Positions 16,492 through 25,335 of a stretch of 64,000 bases of DNA are shown piece by piece. The position numbers and the translations under genes were made by a program. Positions within the stretch are counted from its first letter, which is position 1, and the number at the start of each line of letters is the position of its first letter. The DNA is taken from the NCBI GenBank assembly GCA_964242415.1, contig CAXTAT010000003.1:1-64000 (forward strand), given 5' to 3'. The notes under the pieces were generated by a model. It was not told the DNA's origin. It did no database searches and was given only the letters and a program-made list of their open reading frames with translations. The DNA comes from DASWOJ01 sp964242415. GTDB taxonomy: Bacteria; Pseudomonadota; Alphaproteobacteria; Acetobacterales; Acetobacteraceae.

Positions 16492-17880
16492 ATGGCTGGA
16501 CTGACCATCCGTAGGGCGACGGCGGCAGACGCGCTGCAACTGCCCTCGCTGCTTGAGTTCCACTCGCCGTCCATGGCGTTGACCCATGCCCCCGTGGTCG
16601 GCGCGGCGCGCGGGACGATCTGGGTGGTATGCTCGCTGGCGGCGGCGTGCGTGGCGGCGGCGGCGCTGATCCCGATCGACAAGGTGGTGACGGCGCCGGG
16701 CAAGATCGTCGCGCAATCCCCAACCAGCGTGGTGCAGCCGCTGGAGACCGCCATCGTGCGCAGCATCGCCGTCAAGGAGGGGCAGACGGTGCACAAGGGC
16801 GACGTGCTGGCCCGGCTGGACCCGACCTTCGCCACCTCGGACGCCGCCGCCCTGCAAAGCTCGGTCGGCAGCCTGCAGGCCGAGGTCTCCCGCCTGCAGG
16901 CCGAGGCATCGGGCAGGACCTACACGGCGGCCGACAGCAGCCCGATGAACCTGTTGCAGGGTGCGATCTTCCTGCAGCGCCAGGCCGAGCGCGGCTTCAA
17001 GATGGAGAACTACGCGCAGAAGATCAGCAGCCTGCAATCCCAGGTGCAGCGCGCGATGTCCGACCAGGCCGGCTACGCCGACCGCCTCAAGGTGGCCGAG
17101 ACGGTCGAGCAGAAGCGGGCCGAGCTGGAGCGGCTGCAGGTCGGCAGCCAGCTCAACCACTTGCAGGCGACGGACAGCCGGCTGGACGTGAAGCAAAAGC
17201 TGGACAGCTCCATCGCCCAGGCCACGCAAGCCGCCCGCGACCTGCAGGCGATGATGGCCGAGCGTGACGGCTACAACCAGCAGTGGCGCGGCCAGGTCGG
17301 CCAGGACCTGACCGACGCCAGCCGCAAGCTGAGCGACGCCAAGGAGAACCTGACCAAGGCCGTGCTGCGCCGCCAATTGGTCGAGCTGCGCGCCGACCAG
17401 GACGCCATCGTGCTGACGGTTGCCAAGGTGTCGCCGGGATCGGTGATGCAGTCCGGCGAGCAGTTGATCACCCTGGTGCCGCTCAACGCCGAACTGGAGG
17501 CGGAGGTGAACATCGCCGGGCTGGACGCCGGGTTCGTGCACTCCGGCGACACTGTGACGGTCAAGCTCGATACCTTCCCCGCCACCCAGTACGGGTCGGT
17601 AGAGGGCCAGGTGCAGGTGGTCAGCCCCGACAGCTTCACCAGCAACCCCGACGAGAAGGTGCGCGGCGCGGCCCCGCCCGGCGGCCCCAACTCGGCCACG
17701 GCGTTCTACCGCAGCTACGTTTCGCTCGACACGGTGAAGCTGCACGACACCCCGGCGAACTTCCGCATGGTGCCCGGGATGCCCGTCACGGCCGACATCA
17801 AGGTCGGCAAGCGCACCCTGGTGTCCTACCTGTTGAGCCGCGTGCTGCCGGTGGCGATGGACGGGATGCGCGAACCATGA
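16492..17880 (+). CDS. HlyD family membrane-fusion protein of a type I secretion system
   Basis: A 462-residue periplasmic adaptor. It has one membrane helix (residues ~42-62), then the lipoyl/barrel half motif VVTAPGKIVAQSPTSVVQPLETAIVRSI with VKEGQTVHKGDVLARLD. A long coiled-coil hairpin follows (~130-300), then the returning barrel and a C-terminal GMPVTADIKVGKRTLVSYLLSRV ending, which is diagnostic of HlyD/LapC-type adaptors. It bridges the ABC exporter encoded just upstream to a TolC-type channel. The ATG is preceded by TAGGAG. Confidence 0.92.
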   Translation: MAGLTIRRATAADALQLPSLLEFHSPSMALTHAPVVGAARGTIWVVCSLAAACVAAAALIPIDKVVTAPGKIVAQSPTSVVQPLETAIVRSIAVKEGQTVHKGDVLARLDPTFATSDAAALQSSVGSLQAEVSRLQAEASGRTYTAADSSPMNLLQGAIFLQRQAERGFKMENYAQKISSLQSQVQRAMSDQAGYADRLKVAETVEQKRAELERLQVGSQLNHLQATDSRLDVKQKLDSSIAQATQAARDLQAMMAERDGYNQQWRGQVGQDLTDASRKLSDAKENLTKAVLRRQLVELRADQDAIVLTVAKVSPGSVMQSGEQLITLVPLNAELEAEVNIAGLDAGFVHSGDTVTVKLDTFPATQYGSVEGQVQVVSPDSFTSNPDEKVRGAAPPGGPNSATAFYRSYVSLDTVKLHDTPANFRMVPGMPVTADIKVGKRTLVSYLLSRVLPVAMDGMREP

Positions 17881-17941
17881 GGCCGTCCGTCCCGGCGCCG
17901 CATCGCTGCCGGACACACCGCTGCCAGGCGGGCCGCTGCTG

Positions 17942-19720
17942 GTGAGCAGCTTGCTGGGCCGCGTCAAGGTGGCCATCACCCCGGCCGCCCGTCTGCGCCG
18001 GGCCATCAGCCAGGCCGATGCCGGGGAGTGGGCGCAGGCGTTCCCCGTGCTGGCCAAGGCCGCCCAGCGTGGCGATCCCCAGGCGCAGTTGCGCATCGGG
18101 CGCGCCTACCTGCAGGGCACCGGCGTCCCAGCCAGCCGGCCGATGGCGGTGCAGTGGCTGGAGCAGGCGGCCGGCACCGGCCTGCTGGAGGCACAGCTCT
18201 CGCTGGCGACGCTCTACCTGACCGGCGCCGGCGTGGCGGACGCCAGCGCGGCCTCCGGGCTGTTCGCGGCAAATGACCCCGGGCGTCCGGACTACGACAA
18301 GGCATCGCACTGGGCCAAGCTGGCGGCGGATCAGGGGTCCGGGGAGGCGCTGGCCCTGCTCGGCTACATCGCCACCTCCGGTCCCGAGCACCGGCGCGAC
18401 CTGGCCGCGGCGGACCGTTTCTACGAGCAGTCGGCGAACCTGGGTTGCGCGCAGGGCGCCCTGGGCCACGGCATGGCGCTCCTGCGCGTGGCGGCGAACG
18501 ACGCGCAACGCCAGGAGGCCGCCGTCAACATCGGCAAGGCGGCGGCGGCCAACCTGCCCCTCGGGCTATACCTGCTCGGCGTGATGCTGGAATCCGGGAC
18601 CGGCCTGCAAACCGACCTGGCCGGCGCGGCGCAGCTCTACCGCCGCGCCGCCGAGCGTGGCGCCCGGTCCGGCATGGCGCGCTGGGGCCTGGCGCTGCTG
18701 GAGGGCCGCGGGGTGCCGCGGGACGTGGTGAACGGCGAATCCTGGCTGCGCCGTGCGGCCCTGCAGGGCGATCCCGAGGCCGCCGCCATGGTGGGCGACC
18801 TGTATGCCAAGGGCGGCGACCTGCCGCCCAACTATGCCGAGGCCGCCGCCTGGTTCACCCGTGCGGCGGAGGCGGGGCACGGCGCTGCCGCCCGGGCGCT
18901 GGGGATGCTGCACCTGACCGGCGCCGGCATGGCCCGCAACCCCGACGAGGCCGCCCACTGGTTCCGCCTGGCGGCGGAGCGCGGGGTCAAGTCATCGCAG
19001 GCCGACCTGGCCAACCTGGTCCTGCGCGGCGCCGGTCAGCCGGAGGACCGCGTGCGGACCCGCGAATGGTTCGAGGCCGCCGCCGACGCCGGCGACCTGG
19101 TGGCGGCGTTCAACTTCGGCGTCTGCCTGGCGCAGGGCGTCGGCGTGGAGCGCGACGACGTGCGGGCCGCGCACTGGCTCCGCAAGGCGGCGGACGGCGT
19201 GGTGAACGCGCAGTACTGGTATGGCCGCATGCTGGCGGAGGGTCGCGGCGTCACGGCCGATCCGGTCGAGGGCCGCGACTGGATACGCCGCGCGGCAGAA
19301 AAGGGCATGTCCGACGCCCAGACCGCCTACGCCGAGATGCTGGTGAACGGCCGTGGCGGACCCAAGGATATGGTGGCGGCACAAGCGATGTTCCGCGCCG
19401 CAGCCGACAAGGGCCACATGGGCGCCGAGTTCGCCATGGGCGCGTTGCTGGGCGGCGGGCACGATGTCGCCGTGGACCGCCCGGCGGCGCAGACCTGGTT
19501 CCGCAAGGCCGCCGACAAGGGACATCCCTATGCCCGGCTGATGCTGGGGCGCTATCTGGCCCGCGGCCTGGCCGGTGAGCAGGACCTCGCCGAGGCCCGG
19601 CGCCTGCTGGAACAGGCGCGCGACGCCGGCACCGTCGAGGCCGCCGAGGAGCTGGCCCGGCTGCCGCCAATGCAGGTCGCCTCCGCCGATGCGCCGGAGC
19701 CGCGCGTCGCCGCCCAGTAG
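17942..19720 (+). CDS. Sel1-repeat (SLR/TPR-like) protein
   Basis: A 592-residue solenoid built almost entirely of Sel1-like repeats of about 36 residues (pattern A..LG..Y..G.GV..D...A..W...AA..G; for example RAYLQGTGVPASRPMAVQWL and MLAEGRGVTADPVEGRDWI). I count more than a dozen. No signal peptide or membrane helix is obvious, so it is probably a cytoplasmic scaffold for protein contacts. The GTG start at 17942 has weak support. It lies 61 bp after the hlyD-like gene and 21 bp before the next glycosyltransferase gene, so it is part of the same operon. Confidence 0.85.
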   Translation: MSSLLGRVKVAITPAARLRRAISQADAGEWAQAFPVLAKAAQRGDPQAQLRIGRAYLQGTGVPASRPMAVQWLEQAAGTGLLEAQLSLATLYLTGAGVADASAASGLFAANDPGRPDYDKASHWAKLAADQGSGEALALLGYIATSGPEHRRDLAAADRFYEQSANLGCAQGALGHGMALLRVAANDAQRQEAAVNIGKAAAANLPLGLYLLGVMLESGTGLQTDLAGAAQLYRRAAERGARSGMARWGLALLEGRGVPRDVVNGESWLRRAALQGDPEAAAMVGDLYAKGGDLPPNYAEAAAWFTRAAEAGHGAAARALGMLHLTGAGMARNPDEAAHWFRLAAERGVKSSQADLANLVLRGAGQPEDRVRTREWFEAAADAGDLVAAFNFGVCLAQGVGVERDDVRAAHWLRKAADGVVNAQYWYGRMLAEGRGVTADPVEGRDWIRRAAEKGMSDAQTAYAEMLVNGRGGPKDMVAAQAMFRAAADKGHMGAEFAMGALLGGGHDVAVDRPAAQTWFRKAADKGHPYARLMLGRYLARGLAGEQDLAEARRLLEQARDAGTVEAAEELARLPPMQVASADAPEPRVAAQ

Positions 19721-19741
19721 CCTGCCGCACGGGCAGGACCG

Positions 19742-22700
19742 GTGAGGCGCACAGCCCCGGACGCCCCGCTGCTCGGCGTGCAAGCCCCGCCCGAGCCGCA
19801 CCAAGCCCACGACGGCCAAACCCATGACAGCATGTGGCAGTCGCAGGTGGAGGACGCCTGGCGGCACAGTCAGGACGCTGCCGCGGCGGGACAGCCGGCT
19901 GCGGCGCTGCTGTGGCTCGAACGGGCGCACCGCATGGTGCCGGGCAACGGGGCGGTCGCCGCGGCGCTGGCCGGCGCGCTGCTGCAGGCCGGGGACCCCG
20001 CCCGCGCCGCCGCCCTGTTCCGGCCGCTGGCCCACCGCGACGGCATGCCGGCGGCTTGGGCCGGCCTGGCGGCGAGCCACCGCATGCTGGGCGAAATCGA
20101 GCAGGCAGCCGAGGCCATGGCCGCCGCCCTGCGCTGCAGCGTACCCTCGCCGCTGCTGCCCGGCATGGGCGCCGCGATCGCCGCCGACGCCGGGTTGCCC
20201 GGGTGGTGCGGGCTGGACGGTGACGGCGTGCTGCATGCGGGACCCGCCCGCCCTGGCCGGGTCCGCCTGGACGACGCCCCCATCCGCCTGGCCTGGACCG
20301 GCCGCCGCGCCCGCCTGCCGCCAGCGTGGACCGCCGCCCGGCTGGTGCACGTCGAGGGTTACCTGGGCAGCCCGCTCCCGGTCGCGGCGTTCCTGGCGGT
20401 GGAGGGCTTCGTCGAGGCCCGCGACGGCGGCCTGGCTGGCTGGGCCTGGCATCCCGCCGACCCCTCCCGCCGGCCGACCCTGGTCCTAACCGGCGGGGCG
20501 GCGCTCAGCGTCGCCGCAACGCAGCCAGCCGACGGCGTGCTGCTGCAACGGCCGATGGCCCGGCCCTGGGCGTTCTCCGTCCCGGCATCCGCCTTCGCCG
20601 GCCAGGCCGGTCCCGTGGCGGTGCGCGGCGCCGATGGGCGTCACCTGCTGGGCAGCCCCGTCGATCCCGGACTGGAGTGGCGCGCGGCGGCGGCCCTCGC
20701 CCGGGCGGTGCGGGATGGCGGCATGCCCGCCTGGGCCGATGCGGGCGGCGAAGCCCCCGCCGTGGCCTCGGCGCGGCCGCCCGTGGATGTCGTCATCCCC
20801 GCCTATCGCGGCCTGCGGCCCACCCTGGACTGCATCGCCTCCGTCCTGGCGACCGTGCCGCGGACGACGCGCGTGGTGGTGGTGGACGACGCCTCGCCCG
20901 AGCCGGAGCTGGCCGAGGCGCTGCAGGCGCTGCACCGGCGGCGTCGCATCCGCCTGATCCGCCACTCCGAGAACCTCGGCTTCCCCGCCGCCGCCAACGC
21001 CGGGCTGCGCGCCTGCGCCGGACGGGACGCGGTGCTGCTGAACAGCGACACCCTAACGCCGCCGGGCTGGCTGGAACGGCTGCGCGCGGCGGCCTATGCG
21101 GCGCCCGACATCGGCACGGCCACGCCGCTGTCGAACGACGCCACCATCCTCAGCTACCCCGACCGGGATGGCGGCAACCCGGTCCCCGACGCCGCCGGCG
21201 TGGCCGCGGCCGACGCCCTGGCCCAGGCGGTGAACGGGGACGCGGTGGCCGACCTGCCGACCGGCGTCGGCTTCTGCCTGTATCTGCGGCGGGACTGCCT
21301 GGACCAGGTCGGGCTGTTCCGCGAGGACTGCTTCGCCCAGGGCTACGGCGAGGAGAACGACCTGTGCCTACGCGCCCGCCACCTGGGCTGGCGCAGCGTG
21401 GCCGCGCTGGGCGTGTTCGTCGGCCACGTCGGCGGCGCCTCGTTCGGCGATGCACGCCGCCACCTGATCGCCCGCAACCTGCGGGTGCTGAACCGGCTGC
21501 ACCCCGGCTACGACGCGCTGGTGGCCGCGCACGAGGCCGCCGACCCGCTTGCCCCGGCCCGGCGCCGCATGGACGAGCGGCGGTGGGCCACGGGCCGCCA
21601 CCCCGCCGGTGCCGTGCTCCTGGTGACGCACGGCGGCGGCGGCGGCATCGAGCGCGTCATCGCCGAGCGGTGCGACGCCCTGGCGGCGGACCGGCGGCGG
21701 CCGGTCGTGCTGCGCCCGGTCCCAGGCGGATGCCGCGTCGAGACCCCAGGGGCCGAGTTCCCCAACCTGACCTACGCCGTGCCAAACGAGCTGCCGGCGC
21801 TGGCCAGGCTGCTGCGGGCCGACCGGGTGCGCCACGTCGAGGTGCATCACCATCTCGGCCACCAGCCCGGCATCGACGCGATCGCCACCCTGCTGCGCGC
21901 GCCCACCCACGCCTTCATTCATGACTACGCCCGGTTCTGCCCGCGCATCGCGCTGGTCGGCACCAACCGGGCCTACTGCGGCGAACCCGACATCGAGGGC
22001 TGCGAAGCCTGCATCGCCGACCTGGGCAGCAAGCTCAAGGACGGCCTGACGGTCCCGGCTCTGGTCGCCCGTTCCGCCGCCGAGCTTGCGGCGGCTGCGG
22101 TGGTGGTCGCCCCCTCGGCCGACGCCGCCGCGCGCATCCGCCGCCACTTCCCCGCCGTGCGCCCGGTGGTGCGGCCCTGGGAGGACGACGCCGCCCTGCC
22201 GCCACCCGACGCTGCAGCGCCAGGCGCGACGCGCCACGTCTGCATCATCGGCGCGATCGGGCTGGAGAAGGGCTACGACGTCCTGCTGGCCTGCGCGCGC
22301 GATGCCCGGCGGCGCAACCTGCCGATCCGCTTCACCGTGGTCGGCTACACCAGCGGCGACGAGCGGCTGATGTCGGCCGGCCCGGTCTTCGTTACCGGGG
22401 AGTACCGCGACGCCGAGGCGGTCGCGCTGATCCGCGCCCAGGCCGCCGACCTGTGCTTCTTGCCATCGGTATGGCCGGAAACGTGGTGCTTCGCGCTCAG
22501 CCGCGCCTGGCAGGCGGGGTTGCAGGTGGCCGCCTTCGACCTCGGCGCACCGGCGGAGCGGTTGCGCGCCACCGGGCGGGGCTGGCTGCTCCCCCTGGGC
22601 CTGCCGCCCGCCGCGGTGAACGACGCGCTGCTGCGGCTGCAGGCGCCGGGGGGCAGGGCGGCTTGCACGGCGTCGCCGCCCATCGCTATGGTCGTATCGG

Positions 22701-22744
22701 CCCCGCCCGACGCAGCCCGCCCGCGGAACTCGAAGAGAACCTGA
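19742..22744 (+). CDS. fusion glycosyltransferase: TPR - GT2 - GT4
   Basis: A 1000-residue protein with three parts. Residues ~30-150 look like TPR helices (AALLWLERAHRMVPGNGAVA). Residues ~350-600 are a GT2 domain: VDVVIPAYRG, the nucleotide-binding VVVVDDASPEPE, LNSDTLTPPGW as the DxD-type site, and GEENDLCLRARHLGW. Residues ~620-980 are a GT4-like domain (VLLVTHGGGGGIERVIAER, IGAIGLEKGYDVLLACA, FLPSVWPETWCFALSRAW). Both catalytic halves look intact, so it may add two sugars. The start is GTG 19742, or ATG 19832 if the leader is not used. Its stop overlaps the next start (TGATG at 22742-22746). Confidence 0.85.
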   Translation: MRRTAPDAPLLGVQAPPEPHQAHDGQTHDSMWQSQVEDAWRHSQDAAAAGQPAAALLWLERAHRMVPGNGAVAAALAGALLQAGDPARAAALFRPLAHRDGMPAAWAGLAASHRMLGEIEQAAEAMAAALRCSVPSPLLPGMGAAIAADAGLPGWCGLDGDGVLHAGPARPGRVRLDDAPIRLAWTGRRARLPPAWTAARLVHVEGYLGSPLPVAAFLAVEGFVEARDGGLAGWAWHPADPSRRPTLVLTGGAALSVAATQPADGVLLQRPMARPWAFSVPASAFAGQAGPVAVRGADGRHLLGSPVDPGLEWRAAAALARAVRDGGMPAWADAGGEAPAVASARPPVDVVIPAYRGLRPTLDCIASVLATVPRTTRVVVVDDASPEPELAEALQALHRRRRIRLIRHSENLGFPAAANAGLRACAGRDAVLLNSDTLTPPGWLERLRAAAYAAPDIGTATPLSNDATILSYPDRDGGNPVPDAAGVAAADALAQAVNGDAVADLPTGVGFCLYLRRDCLDQVGLFREDCFAQGYGEENDLCLRARHLGWRSVAALGVFVGHVGGASFGDARRHLIARNLRVLNRLHPGYDALVAAHEAADPLAPARRRMDERRWATGRHPAGAVLLVTHGGGGGIERVIAERCDALAADRRRPVVLRPVPGGCRVETPGAEFPNLTYAVPNELPALARLLRADRVRHVEVHHHLGHQPGIDAIATLLRAPTHAFIHDYARFCPRIALVGTNRAYCGEPDIEGCEACIADLGSKLKDGLTVPALVARSAAELAAAAVVVAPSADAAARIRRHFPAVRPVVRPWEDDAALPPPDAAAPGATRHVCIIGAIGLEKGYDVLLACARDARRRNLPIRFTVVGYTSGDERLMSAGPVFVTGEYRDAEAVALIRAQAADLCFLPSVWPETWCFALSRAWQAGLQVAAFDLGAPAERLRATGRGWLLPLGLPPAAVNDALLRLQAPGGRAACTASPPIAMVVSAPPDAARPRNSKRT

Positions 22745-23916
22745 TGTCCGACGTCGCCAAGCAGTCCTCCACCAATCCGATCACCGAGCTGAAGGTCTCC
22801 GGCCATCTGATGACGATGGAGGAGGGCCTGTTCTGCGTTTACAACACCCCCGGGTCGGCGCCGCCGGACGCCGCCACCGGCCTGCCCGGCGTGCGCCTGA
22901 CAGCGGCGCCGGGGCAGGGCGGCTTCAGCGGCCGGGTGAGCATCAGCGGCTTCGGCAGCGACGGCTGGCTGGCGGGCGCCGACGGCGCGGCGCTGGTGCG
23001 CGTCCACGGCGGCGCGGCCCAGGTGCTGGTGACGGTGTACCAGGCGGCGGACGGCGCGCATGACGCCCCGAAGCTGCAGGTGATCCGCCTGACCGACGAG
23101 CCGGCCGCCCAGGCTGCGACGGCACCCGTGGCCGAGCCGCCGGTACCGCAGCAGCCGGTGTCCGGTCCGCCGCTGGAAGTCGCGGCGCACATCTATGGCC
23201 GTGGCGACGTGGGCGGCCATCTCGGCGACTGGATGGGCGACCCCGGCAGCAATCGCTGGATCGAAGGCTTCGGCCTGGCGCCCAACAGCGGGGTCGCAGC
23301 CGCCGACATCGAGTACCAGGCCGTGCTCGGCCGCGGCTGGCTGTCGCCCTGGGCGGAGGGCGGGCAGTTCTGCGGCAGCCGGGGCATGTCGCTGCCGATC
23401 CTTGGGCTACGGGTCCGGTTGCGCGGCGCGGCGGCGGCGGCGTACCACGTTGTGGTGTCGGCAACGTTCGTGGACGGCACCAAGGTCGGCCCGGTCTCCG
23501 ACGGCGCCGCCTGCGAGGCGCCCAGCCTGTCCCCCCTGGAGGCGTTCAACGTCAGCCTGCGCCCGATCGGGGAGGCTGCGGCAGCCCCAGGGGCCAAGCC
23601 GGCAGCACGGCGCACGGGGAAGACCCGCGGGGCCGCGCCTGCCGTTCAGGTCCCCGAGCCAGTCAAGCCGGCGAAGCGGGGCAAGACGCCCGCCCTGGCC
23701 GCCACGCTCCCCGAGCCGCAAGCGCCTGCCAAGCCCGCCAGGCGCTCCAAGGCGTCCGCGGCGGCGGCAATGGCCCCGCCCTCGTCCGAGCCGCAAAAGT
23801 CCGAACCGCAAAAGCCTGGGCCGCAAAAGCCCGATCTGCAGCACGCGCCGCCCCCCCTCAAGCCCGCCGCAAAGCCGCCCGCCAAGCGTACCCCGGCCAC
23901 CACCCGGCGGCGCTGA
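22744..23916 (+). CDS. hydrophobic-W (ChW) domain protein with Lys/Pro/Ala-rich tail
   Basis: A 390-residue protein in three parts: a beta-rich N-terminal region (~1-130, ending in VLVTVYQAADGAHDAPKLQV), a middle region with a ChW-like unit at about residues 189-226 (IEYQAVLGRGWLSPWAEGG, then QFCGSRGMSLPILGLRVRL), and a low-complexity basic tail (~285-390) with repeated EPQK/GPQK units. The ChW unit has the family's W-x2-W, G-x-x-G and final I-x-L pattern. ChW domains are best known from Clostridium surface proteins. There is no signal peptide, so if secreted it would need another route, possibly the neighbouring type I system. Translation is coupled to the preceding glycosyltransferase. Confidence 0.7.
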   Translation: MSDVAKQSSTNPITELKVSGHLMTMEEGLFCVYNTPGSAPPDAATGLPGVRLTAAPGQGGFSGRVSISGFGSDGWLAGADGAALVRVHGGAAQVLVTVYQAADGAHDAPKLQVIRLTDEPAAQAATAPVAEPPVPQQPVSGPPLEVAAHIYGRGDVGGHLGDWMGDPGSNRWIEGFGLAPNSGVAAADIEYQAVLGRGWLSPWAEGGQFCGSRGMSLPILGLRVRLRGAAAAAYHVVVSATFVDGTKVGPVSDGAACEAPSLSPLEAFNVSLRPIGEAAAAPGAKPAARRTGKTRGAAPAVQVPEPVKPAKRGKTPALAATLPEPQAPAKPARRSKASAAAAMAPPSSEPQKSEPQKPGPQKPDLQHAPPPLKPAAKPPAKRTPATTRRR

Positions 23917-23946
23917 CCGCACCCCTCGCGGCGCCGGGCAGCGCCG

Positions 23947-25209
23947 TTGCGGTTCCTGTTCGTCCACCAGAACTTCCCGGGCCAGTTCCTCCACCTGGTC
24001 CGCCACCTGGTGCGGGCGCAGGCGCACGATGTCGTCTTCATCACCGAGGAGAACGGCAACACCATCCCCGGCGTGCGCAAGGCCACCTACCGGATGCCGA
24101 CCTCGCCGCGGCCCGACACCCACCGCGACGCCCAGGAGTTCGAGGCCTGCATGATCCGCGCCCAACTGGTCGCGCATGTCGGCGGCACCCTGAAGTCGCT
24201 CGGCTTCCGCCCCGACATCATCATCGGCCACCACGGCTGGGGCGAGCTGCTGAACATCCAGGACGTGTGGCCGGGCGTGCCGCTGCTCGGCTACTGCGAG
24301 TTCTACTACAATATCAGCGGCTTCGACGTTAACTTTGACCCGGAGTTTCCCTCCCCCGCCGAAACCCTGCCGCGCATCCGGGCCAAGAACGCCATCAACC
24401 TGCTGGCGCTCGCCAACCCCGGGCACGGCCAGACCCCGACGCTGTTCCAGCACAGCTCCTATCCCGCCTGGGCGCGCGACGCGATCACCGTGCTGCCCGA
24501 GGGGGTGAACCTGGAGACCTGCCGCCCCGACCCGGCAGCCCGCGCGGCGGTCTTCGGGCTGCCGGGGTTCGAGCTGCTGCCCGGCGAAAAGCTCGTCACC
24601 TACGTCGCCCGCGACCTGGAGCCGTACCGCGGCTTCCACATCATGATGCGCGCCCTGCCGTCCCTGCTGCGGCAATGCCCGGACGCCAAGGTGCTGCTGG
24701 TCGGCGCCGACGGCGTCAGCTACGGCGCACGCCTGATGGACATGACCTGGCGCGAGTGGCTGATGCGCGAGGTCGGGCCGCATCTGGACGAAACCCGCAT
24801 CCACTTCTGCGGCCGGCTGGATTACGAGACCTACCTGCGCGTCCTGCAACGCTCGGACGCGCACGTTTACCTGACCTATCCCTTTGTCGCATCCTGGTCG
24901 CTGCGGGAGGCGTTGGCCTGCGGCTGCGCCATCGTCGCCAGCGACACGCCGCCGGTGCAGGAGTTCGTGTCGCACGGCGAAACCGGGCTGCTGACGCCGT
25001 TCCTTGAGCCGGTGACCCTGGCGCGCTCCATCGCGTCCCTGTTGGAGGACAGCGCCATGGCGGACCGGGTGCGCGGCGGCGCGCGCCGCTATGCCGAAGC
25101 CAACCTGCGCATGGACGAGCACCTGCGCCGCTACGGCCGGCTGATCGACCGCCTGACGGACGGCGGGTTCGTGTCGGCCCTGGGCGGCGGCGCGGCTGCG
25201 CGCCCGTAG
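23947..25209 (+). CDS. glycosyltransferase family 4 protein
   Basis: A 420-residue GT-B fold sugar transferase. The start MRFLFVHQNFPGQFLHLVRHL is typical of a GT4 group often found with large GT2 proteins in alphaproteobacteria. The donor-binding half has YVARDLEPYRGFHIMMRALP, then VYLTYPFVASWSLREALACGCAIVASDT and the E-x7-E type motif (SWSLREALACG). A TTG at 23947 is the only start matching the conserved N-terminus. It is probably the last gene of the operon that begins at 14045, because a promoter candidate follows at 25284. Confidence 0.88.
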   Translation: MRFLFVHQNFPGQFLHLVRHLVRAQAHDVVFITEENGNTIPGVRKATYRMPTSPRPDTHRDAQEFEACMIRAQLVAHVGGTLKSLGFRPDIIIGHHGWGELLNIQDVWPGVPLLGYCEFYYNISGFDVNFDPEFPSPAETLPRIRAKNAINLLALANPGHGQTPTLFQHSSYPAWARDAITVLPEGVNLETCRPDPAARAAVFGLPGFELLPGEKLVTYVARDLEPYRGFHIMMRALPSLLRQCPDAKVLLVGADGVSYGARLMDMTWREWLMREVGPHLDETRIHFCGRLDYETYLRVLQRSDAHVYLTYPFVASWSLREALACGCAIVASDTPPVQEFVSHGETGLLTPFLEPVTLARSIASLLEDSAMADRVRGGARRYAEANLRMDEHLRRYGRLIDRLTDGGFVSALGGGAAARP

Positions 25210-25283
25210 GCACGCCAGGACAGGCACGCCAGGAATGGCCCACCCGCAGCGGCAAGCAGCAGGCACTGCACGCAATGGTTGCG

Positions 25284-25313
25284 TTGACGTAAAATGCCGG
25301 GACACCCTAAGTT
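25284..25313 (+). promoter_or_regulatory. candidate sigma-70 promoter before the double-GT2 gene
   Basis: TTGACG (25284-25289, one mismatch to consensus) is followed after 17-18 bp by CTAAGTT (25307-25313). The 126-bp gap after the GT4 gene and the local drop in GC support an internal promoter here. Confidence 0.4.
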
Positions 25314-25335
25314 GTGCGACCGACCCGAGGGTACG

